This document shows, piece after piece, positions 8,400 to 17,258 of a DNA stretch of 64,000 nt (the first letter of the stretch is position 1; every line of letters starts with the position of its first letter). A program made the position numbers and the translations under genes. The notes below the pieces were generated by a model. The model was given only the letters and a program-made list of their open reading frames with translations, was not told the origin of the DNA and made no database searches. Origin of the DNA: an uncultured Anaerolineales bacterium (GTDB taxonomy: Bacteria > Chloroflexota > Anaerolineae > Anaerolineales > UBA4823); NCBI GenBank assembly GCA_937928795.1, contig CALFWB010000039.1, positions 1 to 64,000 of the forward strand. Reading direction: 5' to 3'.

Positions 8400-9203
8400 T
8401 TATCCGCCTCCTCTGCGTAAGAAGCGACCGATTTGGCTCAATATACCACTCTGATCTTCCAGCTCCAGAAACGGTACTTTCTCTCCTCGTAAGCGGCTGG
8501 CAATATTGCGAAAAGCCTGCCCTGCGCGGCTTTTGCCATCTAATGCCACCGGCACGCCCCGATTCGTGCTAATGATGACCTCTTCGTCTTCAGGGATTAA
8601 TCCCAGCAATTCAATAGCCAGTAATTCCAACACATCCTCAGCGGAGAGCATATCGCCCTTTTTGACCATTTCGGGTTTGATGCGGTTGATGATCAAGCGC
8701 GCCGGACCTTTTTCCTCAGCCTCGATTAAGCCAATTATCCGATCAGCATCCCGAACAGCAGAAACTTCTGGATTGGTGATAACAATGCTCATATCGGCCG
8801 GGGCAATCGCATTGCGAAACCCCCGTTCGATCCCTGCCGGCGAATCGATCAAAATCCACTCGTACTCTGCCCGCAATTCATCACACAGACGAACCATGTC
8901 ACTCGGAGAGACGGCGCTTTTATCGCGCGTTTGGGCGGCCGGGATTAGATAAAGTTCGGGAAGACGCTTATCGCGAATCATCGCCTGACGCAGGCGGCAG
9001 CGACCTTCAACCACATCCACTAAATCGTAAACAATGCGATTTTCCAAACCTAAAACCACATCCAGATTGCGCAACCCAATATCAGCGTCAATGCAAACCA
9101 CCTTAGCACCAGAGGTAGCCAAAGCCGCAGCGATGTTGGCTGTCGCAGTAGTTTTCCCCACCCCGCCTTTACCGGAAGTTATCGTAATAACTTTTGCTGG
9201 CAT
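8400..9203 (-). CDS. minD: Septum site-determining ATPase MinD
   Basis: A 267-residue ParA/MinD-type ATPase with the deviant Walker A motif GKGGVGKT at residues 11-18. MinD binds the membrane as an ATP dimer, recruits MinC to inhibit FtsZ away from midcell, and is released by MinE. The C-terminus (RFLRRGGG) is basic and could be the short membrane-binding helix. It lies between minC and minE, as in other complete Min operons. Confidence 0.96.
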   Translation of the reverse strand: MPAKVITITSGKGGVGKTTATANIAAALATSGAKVVCIDADIGLRNLDVVLGLENRIVYDLVDVVEGRCRLRQAMIRDKRLPELYLIPAAQTRDKSAVSPSDMVRLCDELRAEYEWILIDSPAGIERGFRNAIAPADMSIVITNPEVSAVRDADRIIGLIEAEEKGPARLIINRIKPEMVKKGDMLSAEDVLELLAIELLGLIPEDEEVIISTNRGVPVALDGKSRAGQAFRNIASRLRGEKVPFLELEDQSGILSQIGRFLRRGGG

Positions 9204-9211
9204 AAATTTCC

Positions 9212-9919
9212 CTATCTATCCTTTGCATTCCAAGGTTCGGCAACTAACTGCCCATCTTGCAAATGTACCATTTCTGGTTGTGGTTTTCCCTTCCGTTGCG
9301 GGGTAAGGGCAATTTGGTCGGCTATGCGCAGTTGGGTGGGTTGCAAATCCAAAGCACACACAACAGCCTGGGTGTTTCCTTCTGCGCCGGCATGAACCAC
9401 GCCCCGCAGGCGCCCCCACACGATTACATTCCCTGCCGCAATGATTTCTGCCCCCGGATTGACATCCCCAAGCACAACAACATGGCCGGCATACTCAACC
9501 CGATACCCCGAGCGCAGGGTTTTATTCACCAAAACCGCATCTTCTCCGTCGTGAACAATGGTACTTAGAGCTTCTCTATCTTCTTTTTCCGGACGACTCA
9601 GGTGAGTTGCTAAGCCCAACTTTTGGGCAGCCAATTGCGTGGAGGGAGATTCGCTCAATACGGCCCATAAGGTGAGGTTATAGTGGCTCAATTCATCCTT
9701 GAGACTTAGGATTTCTTCCTCACCAATCACAACAGTGCGGCTATCTAGGGCAACCTTTGCCCCTCTCCAAAATTCTTGCCTTTCTCCCACCATCCTGAAT
9801 AAGGCGCGCCGATTCTCTTCCCATTCCCCTGCTTCGAGAAGAAACAGCAATCCCTCACGAATGCCCTTGACCTGCACCATTTTGATTAGCAAAAGACTAG
9901 ATGGTTCACTTTTATTCAA
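9212..9919 (-). CDS. minC: Septum site-determining protein MinC
   Basis: A 235-residue FtsZ inhibitor. The N-terminal domain (about 1-115) is divergent, while the C-terminal beta-helix domain is clear from the GDVNPGAEIIAAGNVIVWG and LRGVVHAG segments. MinC is recruited by MinD and destabilises FtsZ polymers. It is followed by minD after 8 bp. The gap of about 47 bp to the upstream mrdA is short enough for read-through. Confidence 0.93.
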   Translation of the reverse strand: MNKSEPSSLLLIKMVQVKGIREGLLFLLEAGEWEENRRALFRMVGERQEFWRGAKVALDSRTVVIGEEEILSLKDELSHYNLTLWAVLSESPSTQLAAQKLGLATHLSRPEKEDREALSTIVHDGEDAVLVNKTLRSGYRVEYAGHVVVLGDVNPGAEIIAAGNVIVWGRLRGVVHAGAEGNTQAVVCALDLQPTQLRIADQIALTPQRKGKPQPEMVHLQDGQLVAEPWNAKDR

Positions 9920-9966
9920 AGAAAATTGATTGATTAGAATGATTATCCTTAAAATTATACACGAAT

Positions 9967-12042
9967 CTACGGCAAACCGAGTGCCGTATCAATGCGTTTC
10001 AATTCAAAATAGGCTTCAATGACCTGGCGCACAATTGGGCCAGCCACGGACGCCCCTTCGCCACCGTTGTAGACAAACGCGACCACAGCGATCTCAGGGT
10101 CTCCGTAGGGTGCGTAAGCCACTGTCCAAGCATGAGAGGGCCAGTTACCCGGAATACATAAATTCTTCGCATTCGCATATTGGTCACAATACTCAGCCGT
10201 GCCGGTTTTTCCCGCCACCGGGATGGTCACATTGCGAAATTCACGGGTTAACGTCCCGTTGGTCACTGCCCTACGCATACCCTCTTGAACCTTATCGATC
10301 ACCCAAGGTTGAACGGTTTTGGTCTGACCCTCGATGGGCTCACAGCCCCGAATGGTCGTGTCATAGAATTCCTGAATCACCGCGTCTTTTGTGATGTCCC
10401 AGCGCATTACAGGGGAAAAAGGCTGAATCACGTTTCCTTCCGCATCGGTGATCTCACGGATCAAGGTCGGTTTCATCAGCTTACCGTCATTCGCAATGGT
10501 TGCAGCAGATAACAACACTTGTAGAGGGGTAGCTAAAACATACCCTTGTCCCACACTGGCAATGTAGGTGTCTCCTGTTGACCAGCCTTCCCCGTGAGTA
10601 ATGCGCTTCCACTTCGGATCTGGCAGTAATCCTTTCTCCTCTTCTGGCAACTCAATCCCCGGATATTCCCCATATCCCAACGCACGCGCATACGTGCCTA
10701 AACGACAAATCCCTAATCCAACCGGCACCTCATCGCGATAACCGCCACCGAGCTTGTAAAAATAGACATTGCTGGAGTTAGCGATCCCCCCAAGGAAGTC
10801 TAACTGTCCAAAGCCGGCTTTGTTCCAATCCACAAACTCTCGCTCACGTCCGGGGTCATTGGCATAATAGCGCTCGGTAATGGTAATTTTGGGTGGCGTC
10901 GAGAGCACTTGTTCGGGAGTCACCACGCCCTCGTTTAAAGCGCCAACTGCCGTACTCAACTTAAACACCGATCCAGCCGGTAAAACATCCCCGACCGCAT
11001 GATTCAGCAGAGGATTAGCTGGGTCGTTGATCAATTGATTGTAGTAATAAGCCGGGATAAAACGCGCCATGCGATTATTTTCGTATGTGGGGTAGGAAAC
11101 CATCCCTAGGATTTCTCCGGTTTTCGGATTCATGGCGATCACCACCCCGCTGGTCGAGCGAATGGTGTTCAGGTATCGATTCCAGAACTCGATCTCTCCG
11201 ATTAGGATGCCGGTCATTGCCTGTTGCAAACGGGTATCAAGGGTCAAACGCAAATTAGCGCCTGGAACGGGATTGACCGGCGGCTCCAAACCACGGATAA
11301 CTTTTCCAGCGACATCGACCTCAACCTTCCAAGTGCCGTTCCTGCCTGCCAAAAGGTCTTGAAATTGCAACTCCAGACCGGCGTAGCCAACTTTATCCCG
11401 GTTGGGAACAAAACCCTTTGCTCGGAACTCTTCTTCCTGATTAGCCGGGATTGGACCCAAAAATCCGATGATGGAAGCAGTCAGCGATCCAGTTGGATAA
11501 TCGCGGATTGGTTCAATCTCAATCGAAACACCGGGCCAATCAACCGCCTTTTCTTGGATCACCCGAGCAACTTGTTCAGGAATATCACACTTAATGCGCA
11601 CAGGCTGGTAAGGGGTTGACGATAAGCCGTACTCAGCGATCTGGGCGATGCCATGCTGAGAAAAACAAGGAACATAGGGGTTGTCAGGAGTGATTCGATT
11701 GAGATTGACCGGCATCCCGAGGATTTCAGAAAGCTGGCGATAGATCTCTTGCACCTCACCGACATCATCCGGTAAATTCGCTGCGGTGATAACCACATTG
11801 AAAGAAGGGATGTTGCGCGCAAGGACAATCCCATTTCGATCGACAATAATTCCCCGCGTGGCAGGCAAATTAAGCACCTCCACTCGATTCTCCTCTGCCC
11901 GAGCGACCCAATCTTTCACTTGCAAAATCTGCAGCGAAAAAAGGCGGAATATATAAATTGAGAAGATTGCCCCCACCACCACCATAAAAATCGTCAATCG
12001 AATTGGAGAGAGATGTTTTTCAGGCATTCCGTTAGGACTCAT
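9967..12042 (-). CDS. mrdA: Penicillin-binding protein 2 (elongation transpeptidase)
   Basis: A 691-residue class B PBP that cross-links new peptidoglycan during rod elongation. One membrane segment (about residues 15-40) anchors a dimerisation domain and a transpeptidase domain. The active-site motifs are PAGSVFK (catalytic Ser near residue 358), SSN and KTGT. It overlaps the end of mreD by 11 bp, which indicates coupled translation, and is the expected enzymatic partner of RodA in this cluster. Confidence 0.95.
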   Translation of the reverse strand: MSPNGMPEKHLSPIRLTIFMVVVGAIFSIYIFRLFSLQILQVKDWVARAEENRVEVLNLPATRGIIVDRNGIVLARNIPSFNVVITAANLPDDVGEVQEIYRQLSEILGMPVNLNRITPDNPYVPCFSQHGIAQIAEYGLSSTPYQPVRIKCDIPEQVARVIQEKAVDWPGVSIEIEPIRDYPTGSLTASIIGFLGPIPANQEEEFRAKGFVPNRDKVGYAGLELQFQDLLAGRNGTWKVEVDVAGKVIRGLEPPVNPVPGANLRLTLDTRLQQAMTGILIGEIEFWNRYLNTIRSTSGVVIAMNPKTGEILGMVSYPTYENNRMARFIPAYYYNQLINDPANPLLNHAVGDVLPAGSVFKLSTAVGALNEGVVTPEQVLSTPPKITITERYYANDPGREREFVDWNKAGFGQLDFLGGIANSSNVYFYKLGGGYRDEVPVGLGICRLGTYARALGYGEYPGIELPEEEKGLLPDPKWKRITHGEGWSTGDTYIASVGQGYVLATPLQVLLSAATIANDGKLMKPTLIREITDAEGNVIQPFSPVMRWDITKDAVIQEFYDTTIRGCEPIEGQTKTVQPWVIDKVQEGMRRAVTNGTLTREFRNVTIPVAGKTGTAEYCDQYANAKNLCIPGNWPSHAWTVAYAPYGDPEIAVVAFVYNGGEGASVAGPIVRQVIEAYFELKRIDTALGLP

Positions 12043-12538
12043 AGAGCGGCTCCAGCGGATAAAGCCATCTGGCTAACTCACCGATCAAGGCATAAATCGG
12101 TATGGCAAATAAGAAATTATACAACACGCTTGGCAGAAAGATCGCCGCGAAAGTGTATTCGATGACAAACGGGCGACCTGATAACTGTAATGCCAATTGG
12201 CTTATGCTATCAGTTACGAAAGTTCCAATGATCGTCATGACCAACATGGATAGAAAAGGAATTCGCCAAACCATTCTTCGAACGAGCAAAGCTAGACCAA
12301 CAACCGAGGTATAGGCAAGCAGATACACTCCGAAAGGCATCGCAGAGACCCAAGTCACAAGAAGAGCTCCAATCAGAGCCCAATGCCAGGCAGTGCGCAC
12401 TTCTCGCCGCAAAGACCAGGCGAGAATGGTAATCAAGATCAAATCTGGGTAGCCCTGTATCAAAGGCAAATTGGCAAGAATCCCGATCTGGATCATAAGT
12501 AAGGGGATAAAGACCAAAAACGCCGCAAGGATAGCCAT
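12032..12538 (-). CDS. mreD: Rod shape-determining protein MreD
   Basis: A small (168-residue) integral membrane protein with five or six hydrophobic segments, with length and position typical of MreD between mreC and the PBP2 gene. It is part of the elongasome linking cytoplasmic MreB to periplasmic synthases. Sequence conservation of MreD is low, so the call rests mostly on gene order and topology. It begins about 15 bp after mreC ends. Confidence 0.88.
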   Translation of the reverse strand: MAILAAFLVFIPLLMIQIGILANLPLIQGYPDLILITILAWSLRREVRTAWHWALIGALLVTWVSAMPFGVYLLAYTSVVGLALLVRRMVWRIPFLSMLVMTIIGTFVTDSISQLALQLSGRPFVIEYTFAAIFLPSVLYNFLFAIPIYALIGELARWLYPLEPLYES

Positions 12539-12553
12539 AAAAGTGCACTCTCT

Positions 12554-13399
12554 TTATGGTTGACTGCCCTGTGGAATTAAGGGCTCAAGATTCACCGGCC
12601 GAAAATTCACAATCACCAAGACAATCTCCAATTGGTTGAAATCCACCACACTCTGAACCGTAGCGGATTGAAAGATGTCTTGTGGTTGGCTACGGATGCC
12701 GGAGATTTGTCCGATGACAATATTTGGAGGATAGCCTCCGCCCAACCCCGAAGTGAGAACCAAATTTCCAACCTCGATCGGCGCGCCCTGAGGAATTAAG
12801 TCGAGCAATAAATCCCCACTCACTTGTCCCTTTAAGACCGCTTGTGTTCCCGAAGGTTGAATCTTAGCATTCACTACCGCTCCCGAGTCGGTAATTAATT
12901 GCACTCGCGCTGCATTGGCTGTCACGGCATCAATCCTGCCTACCAAACCCTGTTGGGTAACCACCGGCATACCGCGCCGAATGTTGTCATCCGAACCGCG
13001 GTTGATAAGGATATACCTCAAGAACGGACTGGGGTCTCGTCCGATCACAGCCGCAGCTTGATAGCGGTTTTCGGGGTTTGCTCGCGCAAAATCCACCAAT
13101 GCAGATAAAATGCGTGCTTCAGTTAATTGTTGTTGCAGTTCAATGATCTGGGCTTGCAATTGAGAGACTTGGGCTTCAAGTTGCAAGTTGCGTTGTTGCA
13201 AACGGGCTATGTCTTGTGGTGCTCGCAGAACATTTTGGGCAACCTGATAGCGGGAATAAACCCAAGTCTGAAGTTCTATGAGGGGATTTAGCAAGATGCG
13301 CGAGAAAGGATTGAGATACCCACCTAGAGCAAGTGCAATCAAACCTACCGCGATCAACACAAAAACGATCGTTTGCAAATTGCGAGAGGCAGTACTCAT
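12554..13399 (-). CDS. mreC: Rod shape-determining protein MreC
   Basis: A 281-residue bitopic protein with one N-terminal membrane helix (about 8-30), a coiled coil rich in Gln and Leu (about residues 58-95) and a C-terminal beta domain with the segment LVLTSGLGGGYPPNIVIG that is diagnostic of MreC. MreC activates PBP2/RodA from the outer face of the membrane. It follows mreB by 3 bp. Confidence 0.94.
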   Translation of the reverse strand: MSTASRNLQTIVFVLIAVGLIALALGGYLNPFSRILLNPLIELQTWVYSRYQVAQNVLRAPQDIARLQQRNLQLEAQVSQLQAQIIELQQQLTEARILSALVDFARANPENRYQAAAVIGRDPSPFLRYILINRGSDDNIRRGMPVVTQQGLVGRIDAVTANAARVQLITDSGAVVNAKIQPSGTQAVLKGQVSGDLLLDLIPQGAPIEVGNLVLTSGLGGGYPPNIVIGQISGIRSQPQDIFQSATVQSVVDFNQLEIVLVIVNFRPVNLEPLIPQGSQP

Positions 13400-13402
13400 T
13401 TC

Positions 13403-14470
13403 TTATTCGTGCTTCGTACTCCCACGTTCCAGACCCACCAAAAAGCGGCTCAGATGATCTAAATCTTCAAGGATGATCCCTGCCCCACGGGCGACGCAGG
13501 ATAAAGGCTCATCTGCAACCCAGGCTCGAATGCGCAGCTCTTCGCTTAACCGTTTATCCAACATTTGTAAAAGCGCGCCTCCCCCGGTCATACAAATCCC
13601 CGTTTCCATTAAGTCCGCTACAATCTCTGGAGGAGCCTCATCCATGGCATCCTTAATGGTGTCAATAATGGTCTGCACCGAACCGCTGATCGCTTCACGG
13701 ATTTCTACTGAGGAAACTTCCACAGCCTCAGGCAAGCCGGTAACCAGATTGCGGCCGCGCAGGACCAAGGTTTTTTCTTGGGGCAAGTGATAAGCCGACC
13801 CAATGGTGATCTTTGCCTGTTCAGCCATCCGTTCACCGATCAATAGGTTATATTTATTGCGTACATACTCTATAATATCCTGGTCCATCTCATCACCTGC
13901 GACACGCAAAGAGCGCGCAACCACAATACCACCCATAGAAACAACGGCAACTTCCGAAGTACCTCCACCAATGTCGAGGATCATACTGCCGCGAATTTCC
14001 GAAATCGGTAAACCGGCCCCAAGTGCCGCCGCAATAGGCTCTTCGATCAGGTAAACCTCCCGCGCCCCAGCGGACATTCCGGCTTCGTAAACCGCCCTTT
14101 TCTCGACCTCCGTCACTCCCTGCGGAATGCCAATCACTACTCTTGGTCTCGGTACCGGGACGATCGATTGCTCATGGGCTTTACCGATAAAGTATTCTAA
14201 CATCGCTTGGGTAATTTCAAAATCGGAGATGACGCCATCTCGTAACGGTCGGATGGCAATGACATTGGCCGGCGTACGGCCGACCATCTCTTTGGCTTCA
14301 GCGCCAATGGCTAAGGGTTCGCGTGTCTTTTTATTAATAGCTACCCAAGAGGGCTCGTTAATCACAATCCCTTTGCCGCGCACGTTCACCAAAGTGTTGG
14401 CCGTCCCCAAGTCGATGCCGATATCCAAGGAAAAAAATCCCAACAACCAGTTGAGGGGATTGAATTTCAA
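13403..14470 (-). CDS. mreB: Rod shape-determining actin MreB
   Basis: A 355-residue bacterial actin that forms membrane filaments guiding side-wall synthesis. The ATP-binding phosphate loop IDLGTANT (about residue 18) and the second phosphate motif ILDIGGGTSEVAV are intact. It is the first gene of the minus-strand cluster. A short N-terminal segment (FNPLNWLLGFFS) before the phosphate loop looks amphipathic and may bind membrane. Confidence 0.97.
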   Translation of the reverse strand: MKFNPLNWLLGFFSLDIGIDLGTANTLVNVRGKGIVINEPSWVAINKKTREPLAIGAEAKEMVGRTPANVIAIRPLRDGVISDFEITQAMLEYFIGKAHEQSIVPVPRPRVVIGIPQGVTEVEKRAVYEAGMSAGAREVYLIEEPIAAALGAGLPISEIRGSMILDIGGGTSEVAVVSMGGIVVARSLRVAGDEMDQDIIEYVRNKYNLLIGERMAEQAKITIGSAYHLPQEKTLVLRGRNLVTGLPEAVEVSSVEIREAISGSVQTIIDTIKDAMDEAPPEIVADLMETGICMTGGGALLQMLDKRLSEELRIRAWVADEPLSCVARGAGIILEDLDHLSRFLVGLERGSTKHE

Positions 14471-14588
14471 GCGGTTCTCCTCATAAAGTGTTTAATTTCA
14501 AATGGGATGAAGGGATGCTTTTTCTTTCCACATCCTGAAGATGCGACTTCTTTCAATTTTTTCCTATTCCCGAGATTCATCTTGCGGG

Positions 14589-14597
14589 ATTATACCA
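14589..14597 (-). promoter_or_regulatory. Extended -10 promoter for the mreB cluster
   Basis: On the minus strand this reads TGGTATAAT, identical to the boxes before glmS and prfA. It lies about 120 bp before the mreB start. No convincing -35 box is seen. Confidence 0.55.
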
Positions 14598-14696
14598 TTG
14601 AAAGCGGAATCCCCTTTTACTGCCTTAAAAGGCTTATCTTTCATTAAGGTTTGTTTAGAATGTTCAACCTTCAGCATCGGACGAGGTTTCATCCTT

Positions 14697-14705
14697 TGGT
14701 ATAAT
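14697..14705 (+). promoter_or_regulatory. Extended -10 promoter for glmS
   Basis: TGGTATAAT lies about 60 bp before the ribozyme cleavage site. The expected start of transcription is near 14712, so the whole ribozyme is in the leader. The -35 region is weak. Confidence 0.6.
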
Positions 14706-14765
14706 AGCGGACGATTAATTCTTAAGATCGGGAGGTGACTTGGGAAAAGTTTTGCGGGAGAGATA

Positions 14766-14957
14766 GCGCAAGGTCCGTCTGCCTAGGACGGTTGACGAGG
14801 AGAGGGTTTCTCTCTGCAAAGAGAGACTAACCGCACCTGTGCGGGAAAATCGAAAGATCAGCGGAAGCCCTCCGGATGCCCCACCATCCGTTCTCTCCCC
14901 TCCAAACAGACTTCCAACCCAAAACAGGAGGGTAACCCCCTGCACAAACGTTGGAAG
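14766..14957 (+). ncRNA. glmS ribozyme (GlcN6P-activated self-cleaving RNA) with an insertion
   Basis: The leader matches the glmS ribozyme order. The predicted cleavage site is A14765|G14766 in ATAGCGC. The core GTTGACGAGG follows at about 14791. The next helix pairs GAGGG (14802-14806) with CCCTC (14868-14872). ATCGAA (14849-14854) and GCGGA (14861-14865) are the conserved catalytic segments. A hairpin CGGATG/CATCCG spans 14873-14890. The distal domain is CTTCCAAC (14911-14918) with GTTGGAAG (14950-14957), enclosing the G-rich hairpin flanked by AAAC and ACAAA as in the Bacillus RNA. Between GAGGGTT and ATCGAA there is an extra stretch of about 40 nt forming two hairpins. Glucosamine-6-phosphate would promote cleavage and lower glmS expression. 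Confidence 0.9.
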
Positions 14958-15035
14958 AGTGGGAATCAGCTCATCGGGAAGCATCTCAATCTATGCTTCA
15001 GCCGATGGAATCATTTGAATTTTGGAGGGATGCTC

Positions 15036-16877
15036 ATGTGTGGAATCGTCGGTTATATCGGGCCGCGCGATGCGACGCCCATTATTCTTAACGGTCTCCA
15101 ACGTCTGGAGTACCGCGGCTACGACTCGGCTGGCTTGGCTGTGCTCAGCAATCAGAGGATCGAAATTCGCCGTGACGCAGGCAAGATCAGCCATCTCATC
15201 GAACTCGTGCAGCAAAATCCGCTCTGTGGAAATTTGGGTATTGGACATACCCGTTGGGCAACTCATGGCGCCCCGAGCGCCAAAAATGCCCACCCACACG
15301 TCGGGATGACCGGTGAAGTGGTGGTCGTCCACAACGGAATTGTCGAAAACTACCGTAGCCTGCGCGAAGAATTGGAAGCAGAAGGGGCGGTGTTTAGCTC
15401 TGAAACGGATACCGAAGTGATTGCACATCTTATCGAAAGGTATCTCCCGACCCAAAATGACCTCACCGCAGCCGTCCAAAAAGCCTTGCAGCACATCGAA
15501 GGTGCGCATGGGATCGTGATTTTTTCAACCAGAGAGCCGGACAAATTAATTGCTGCGCGGATTGGAAACGCCGGCGGGGTTGTGATCGGCATCGGAGAGG
15601 GAGAAAATTTTGTCGCTTCGGACCTGCCAGCCATCCTCGAACACACCCGTAAAGTGATCTTCCTTGACTCTCAGCAGATGGCAGTGGTTAGAAGAGAAGA
15701 TGTCCAAGTCCAAACCCTACAAGGAGATCCCATTGCCGCCTCGCCCCACACTATTTCTTGGGACCCGGTGGCAGCCGAAAAAGGGGAATATCGCCACTTT
15801 ATGCAAAAGGAAATTCACGAACAGGTTCGGTCTCTCACCGACACAATTGCTGGGCGGGTTGATTTTCAAAACGGGCGTATTCATCTGGACGAATTAAACC
15901 TCACCCCAGCAGTTGCTCAATCTATTCAAAAAATATTCATTATCGCCTGTGGCACTGCCGCCCACGCAGGAATGATCGGAAAAATCCTAATCGAACGCAT
16001 TGCCCGAATTCCGGTTGAAGTTGATATTGCCTCCGAATTCCGCTATCGGGAGCCTCTGGTTGATCAAAACTGCGTCACCCTTGCCATTAGCCAATCTGGT
16101 GAAACTGCAGATACGTTGGCAGCTATGGAAGAAGCTCGCAAACGCGGCTCCAAGCTGTGGAGTATAGTTAATGCCATTGGTTCTCAAGCTATGCGCCTTG
16201 CAGATGGTTATATCTCCATGCAATGTGGGCCAGAAATTGGGGTCGCCTCCACCAAAGCCTACACTGCCCCATTGGTTGATCTCTACATGCTGGCTATCCT
16301 CCTTGCGGACTTACGCGGCAATCTTTCTCCAACCAGCCGCCAACAACTGGTCAATGACCTGCGTATGATCCCGAATTTAGTCGGTGTCTGTTTAGACCGC
16401 GAAAATGCCGTGATCGATGTGGCAAAAACGCTTCTCGAAACCTCGAATTGCCTCTATCTAGGGAGGGGGATCAATATGCCAACAGCTTACGAAGGTGCCT
16501 TGAAACTCAAGGAAATTTCCTACATTCACGCCGAAGCCTATCCTGCTGGTGAAATGAAACACGGACCAATTGCCTTGATCGACAAGGAAATGCCGGTGAT
16601 CGCCCTGATACCCAAAGATCCTTGGTATGAAAAGATGTTCAGTCAAGTGGAGCAAGCCAAAGCCAGAGGCGGCACGGTGATTGCCGTAGCCACCGATGGT
16701 GATGAGCAAATCCGTGCAATTGCCGATCATGTGCTTTGGGTGCCACCAACACCTTGGCTGCTCAGTCCGGTGACGGCGGTTATTCCGTTGCAACTGCTCG
16801 CCTATCATATCGCTGCGCTGCGCGGTTTAGATGTCGATCAGCCCCGCAACCTAGCGAAATCCGTAACGGTGGAATAA
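15036..16877 (+). CDS. glmS: Glutamine-fructose-6-phosphate aminotransferase (isomerising)
   Basis: This enzyme makes glucosamine-6-phosphate from fructose-6-phosphate and glutamine, the first step to UDP-GlcNAc and peptidoglycan. I start at ATG 15036 because the mature enzyme needs a cysteine right after Met (MCGIVGYIG) as the N-terminal nucleophile, and GGAGGG ends six bases upstream; earlier in-frame starts (TTG 15015, ATG 15030) would bury it. A glutaminase domain (about 1-240) is followed by two SIS sugar-isomerase domains, with SQSGETADT and the C-terminal KSVTVE typical of GlmS. The 613-residue length is normal. Control is by the ribozyme directly upstream. Confidence 0.97.
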   Translation: MCGIVGYIGPRDATPIILNGLQRLEYRGYDSAGLAVLSNQRIEIRRDAGKISHLIELVQQNPLCGNLGIGHTRWATHGAPSAKNAHPHVGMTGEVVVVHNGIVENYRSLREELEAEGAVFSSETDTEVIAHLIERYLPTQNDLTAAVQKALQHIEGAHGIVIFSTREPDKLIAARIGNAGGVVIGIGEGENFVASDLPAILEHTRKVIFLDSQQMAVVRREDVQVQTLQGDPIAASPHTISWDPVAAEKGEYRHFMQKEIHEQVRSLTDTIAGRVDFQNGRIHLDELNLTPAVAQSIQKIFIIACGTAAHAGMIGKILIERIARIPVEVDIASEFRYREPLVDQNCVTLAISQSGETADTLAAMEEARKRGSKLWSIVNAIGSQAMRLADGYISMQCGPEIGVASTKAYTAPLVDLYMLAILLADLRGNLSPTSRQQLVNDLRMIPNLVGVCLDRENAVIDVAKTLLETSNCLYLGRGINMPTAYEGALKLKEISYIHAEAYPAGEMKHGPIALIDKEMPVIALIPKDPWYEKMFSQVEQAKARGGTVIAVATDGDEQIRAIADHVLWVPPTPWLLSPVTAVIPLQLLAYHIAALRGLDVDQPRNLAKSVTVE

Positions 16878-17258
16878 AAAATTTTGTCTGCCGCACAAGC
16901 TGGAGCCTATGGGATGCTTGACCAAACCTGGCAAGACTGTAACATAGGCTTCAGCCTGTGCCTCGTTTCCACAAGCTCAAGCCGGGTCTTTTGGTATGTT
17001 TGAGAAATAGTGCTAAACAGGAACTGGGTAGCCGTCTAGGAGCAAAGTGCATAAACTCGCAACTGTATTCGCTCTAAGCTCTCGGAACAAATGGTTGAAC
17101 CTGAAAGAGCTTATGGGGTTTGAAGCATAGCCTAAACACGACAGATCAGCTTGCTTTCGCTTTTCTCTTTATGCGTAACTCCTAAAGAGAGATACCCTAA
17201 ACAACGCCTGAGTGAACATCGCTTAAGGTGGGAAAGTCCCTGCGGAGGTCATCCTAAG
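16878..17258. other. Intergenic region with degenerate inverted repeat
   Basis: No gene is supported here. AGCCTATG (16904-16911) and CATAGGCT (16943-16950) form an inverted repeat, and the phrase GTAACATAGGCTTCAG resembles the tandem units at 49767-49959. The remainder shows no recognisable motif. Confidence 0.5.

Noticed and set aside
14715-14984. An 89-codon minus-strand open frame opposite the glmS leader
   Set aside because: It overlaps the ribozyme completely and has no family resemblance or good start signal; the frame is a by-product of structured RNA sequence.
15015-15035. Upstream starts for glmS (TTG 15015 or ATG 15030)
   Set aside because: They would extend the protein in front of the Cys that must become the N-terminal nucleophile, and the Shine-Dalgarno lies inside this stretch.
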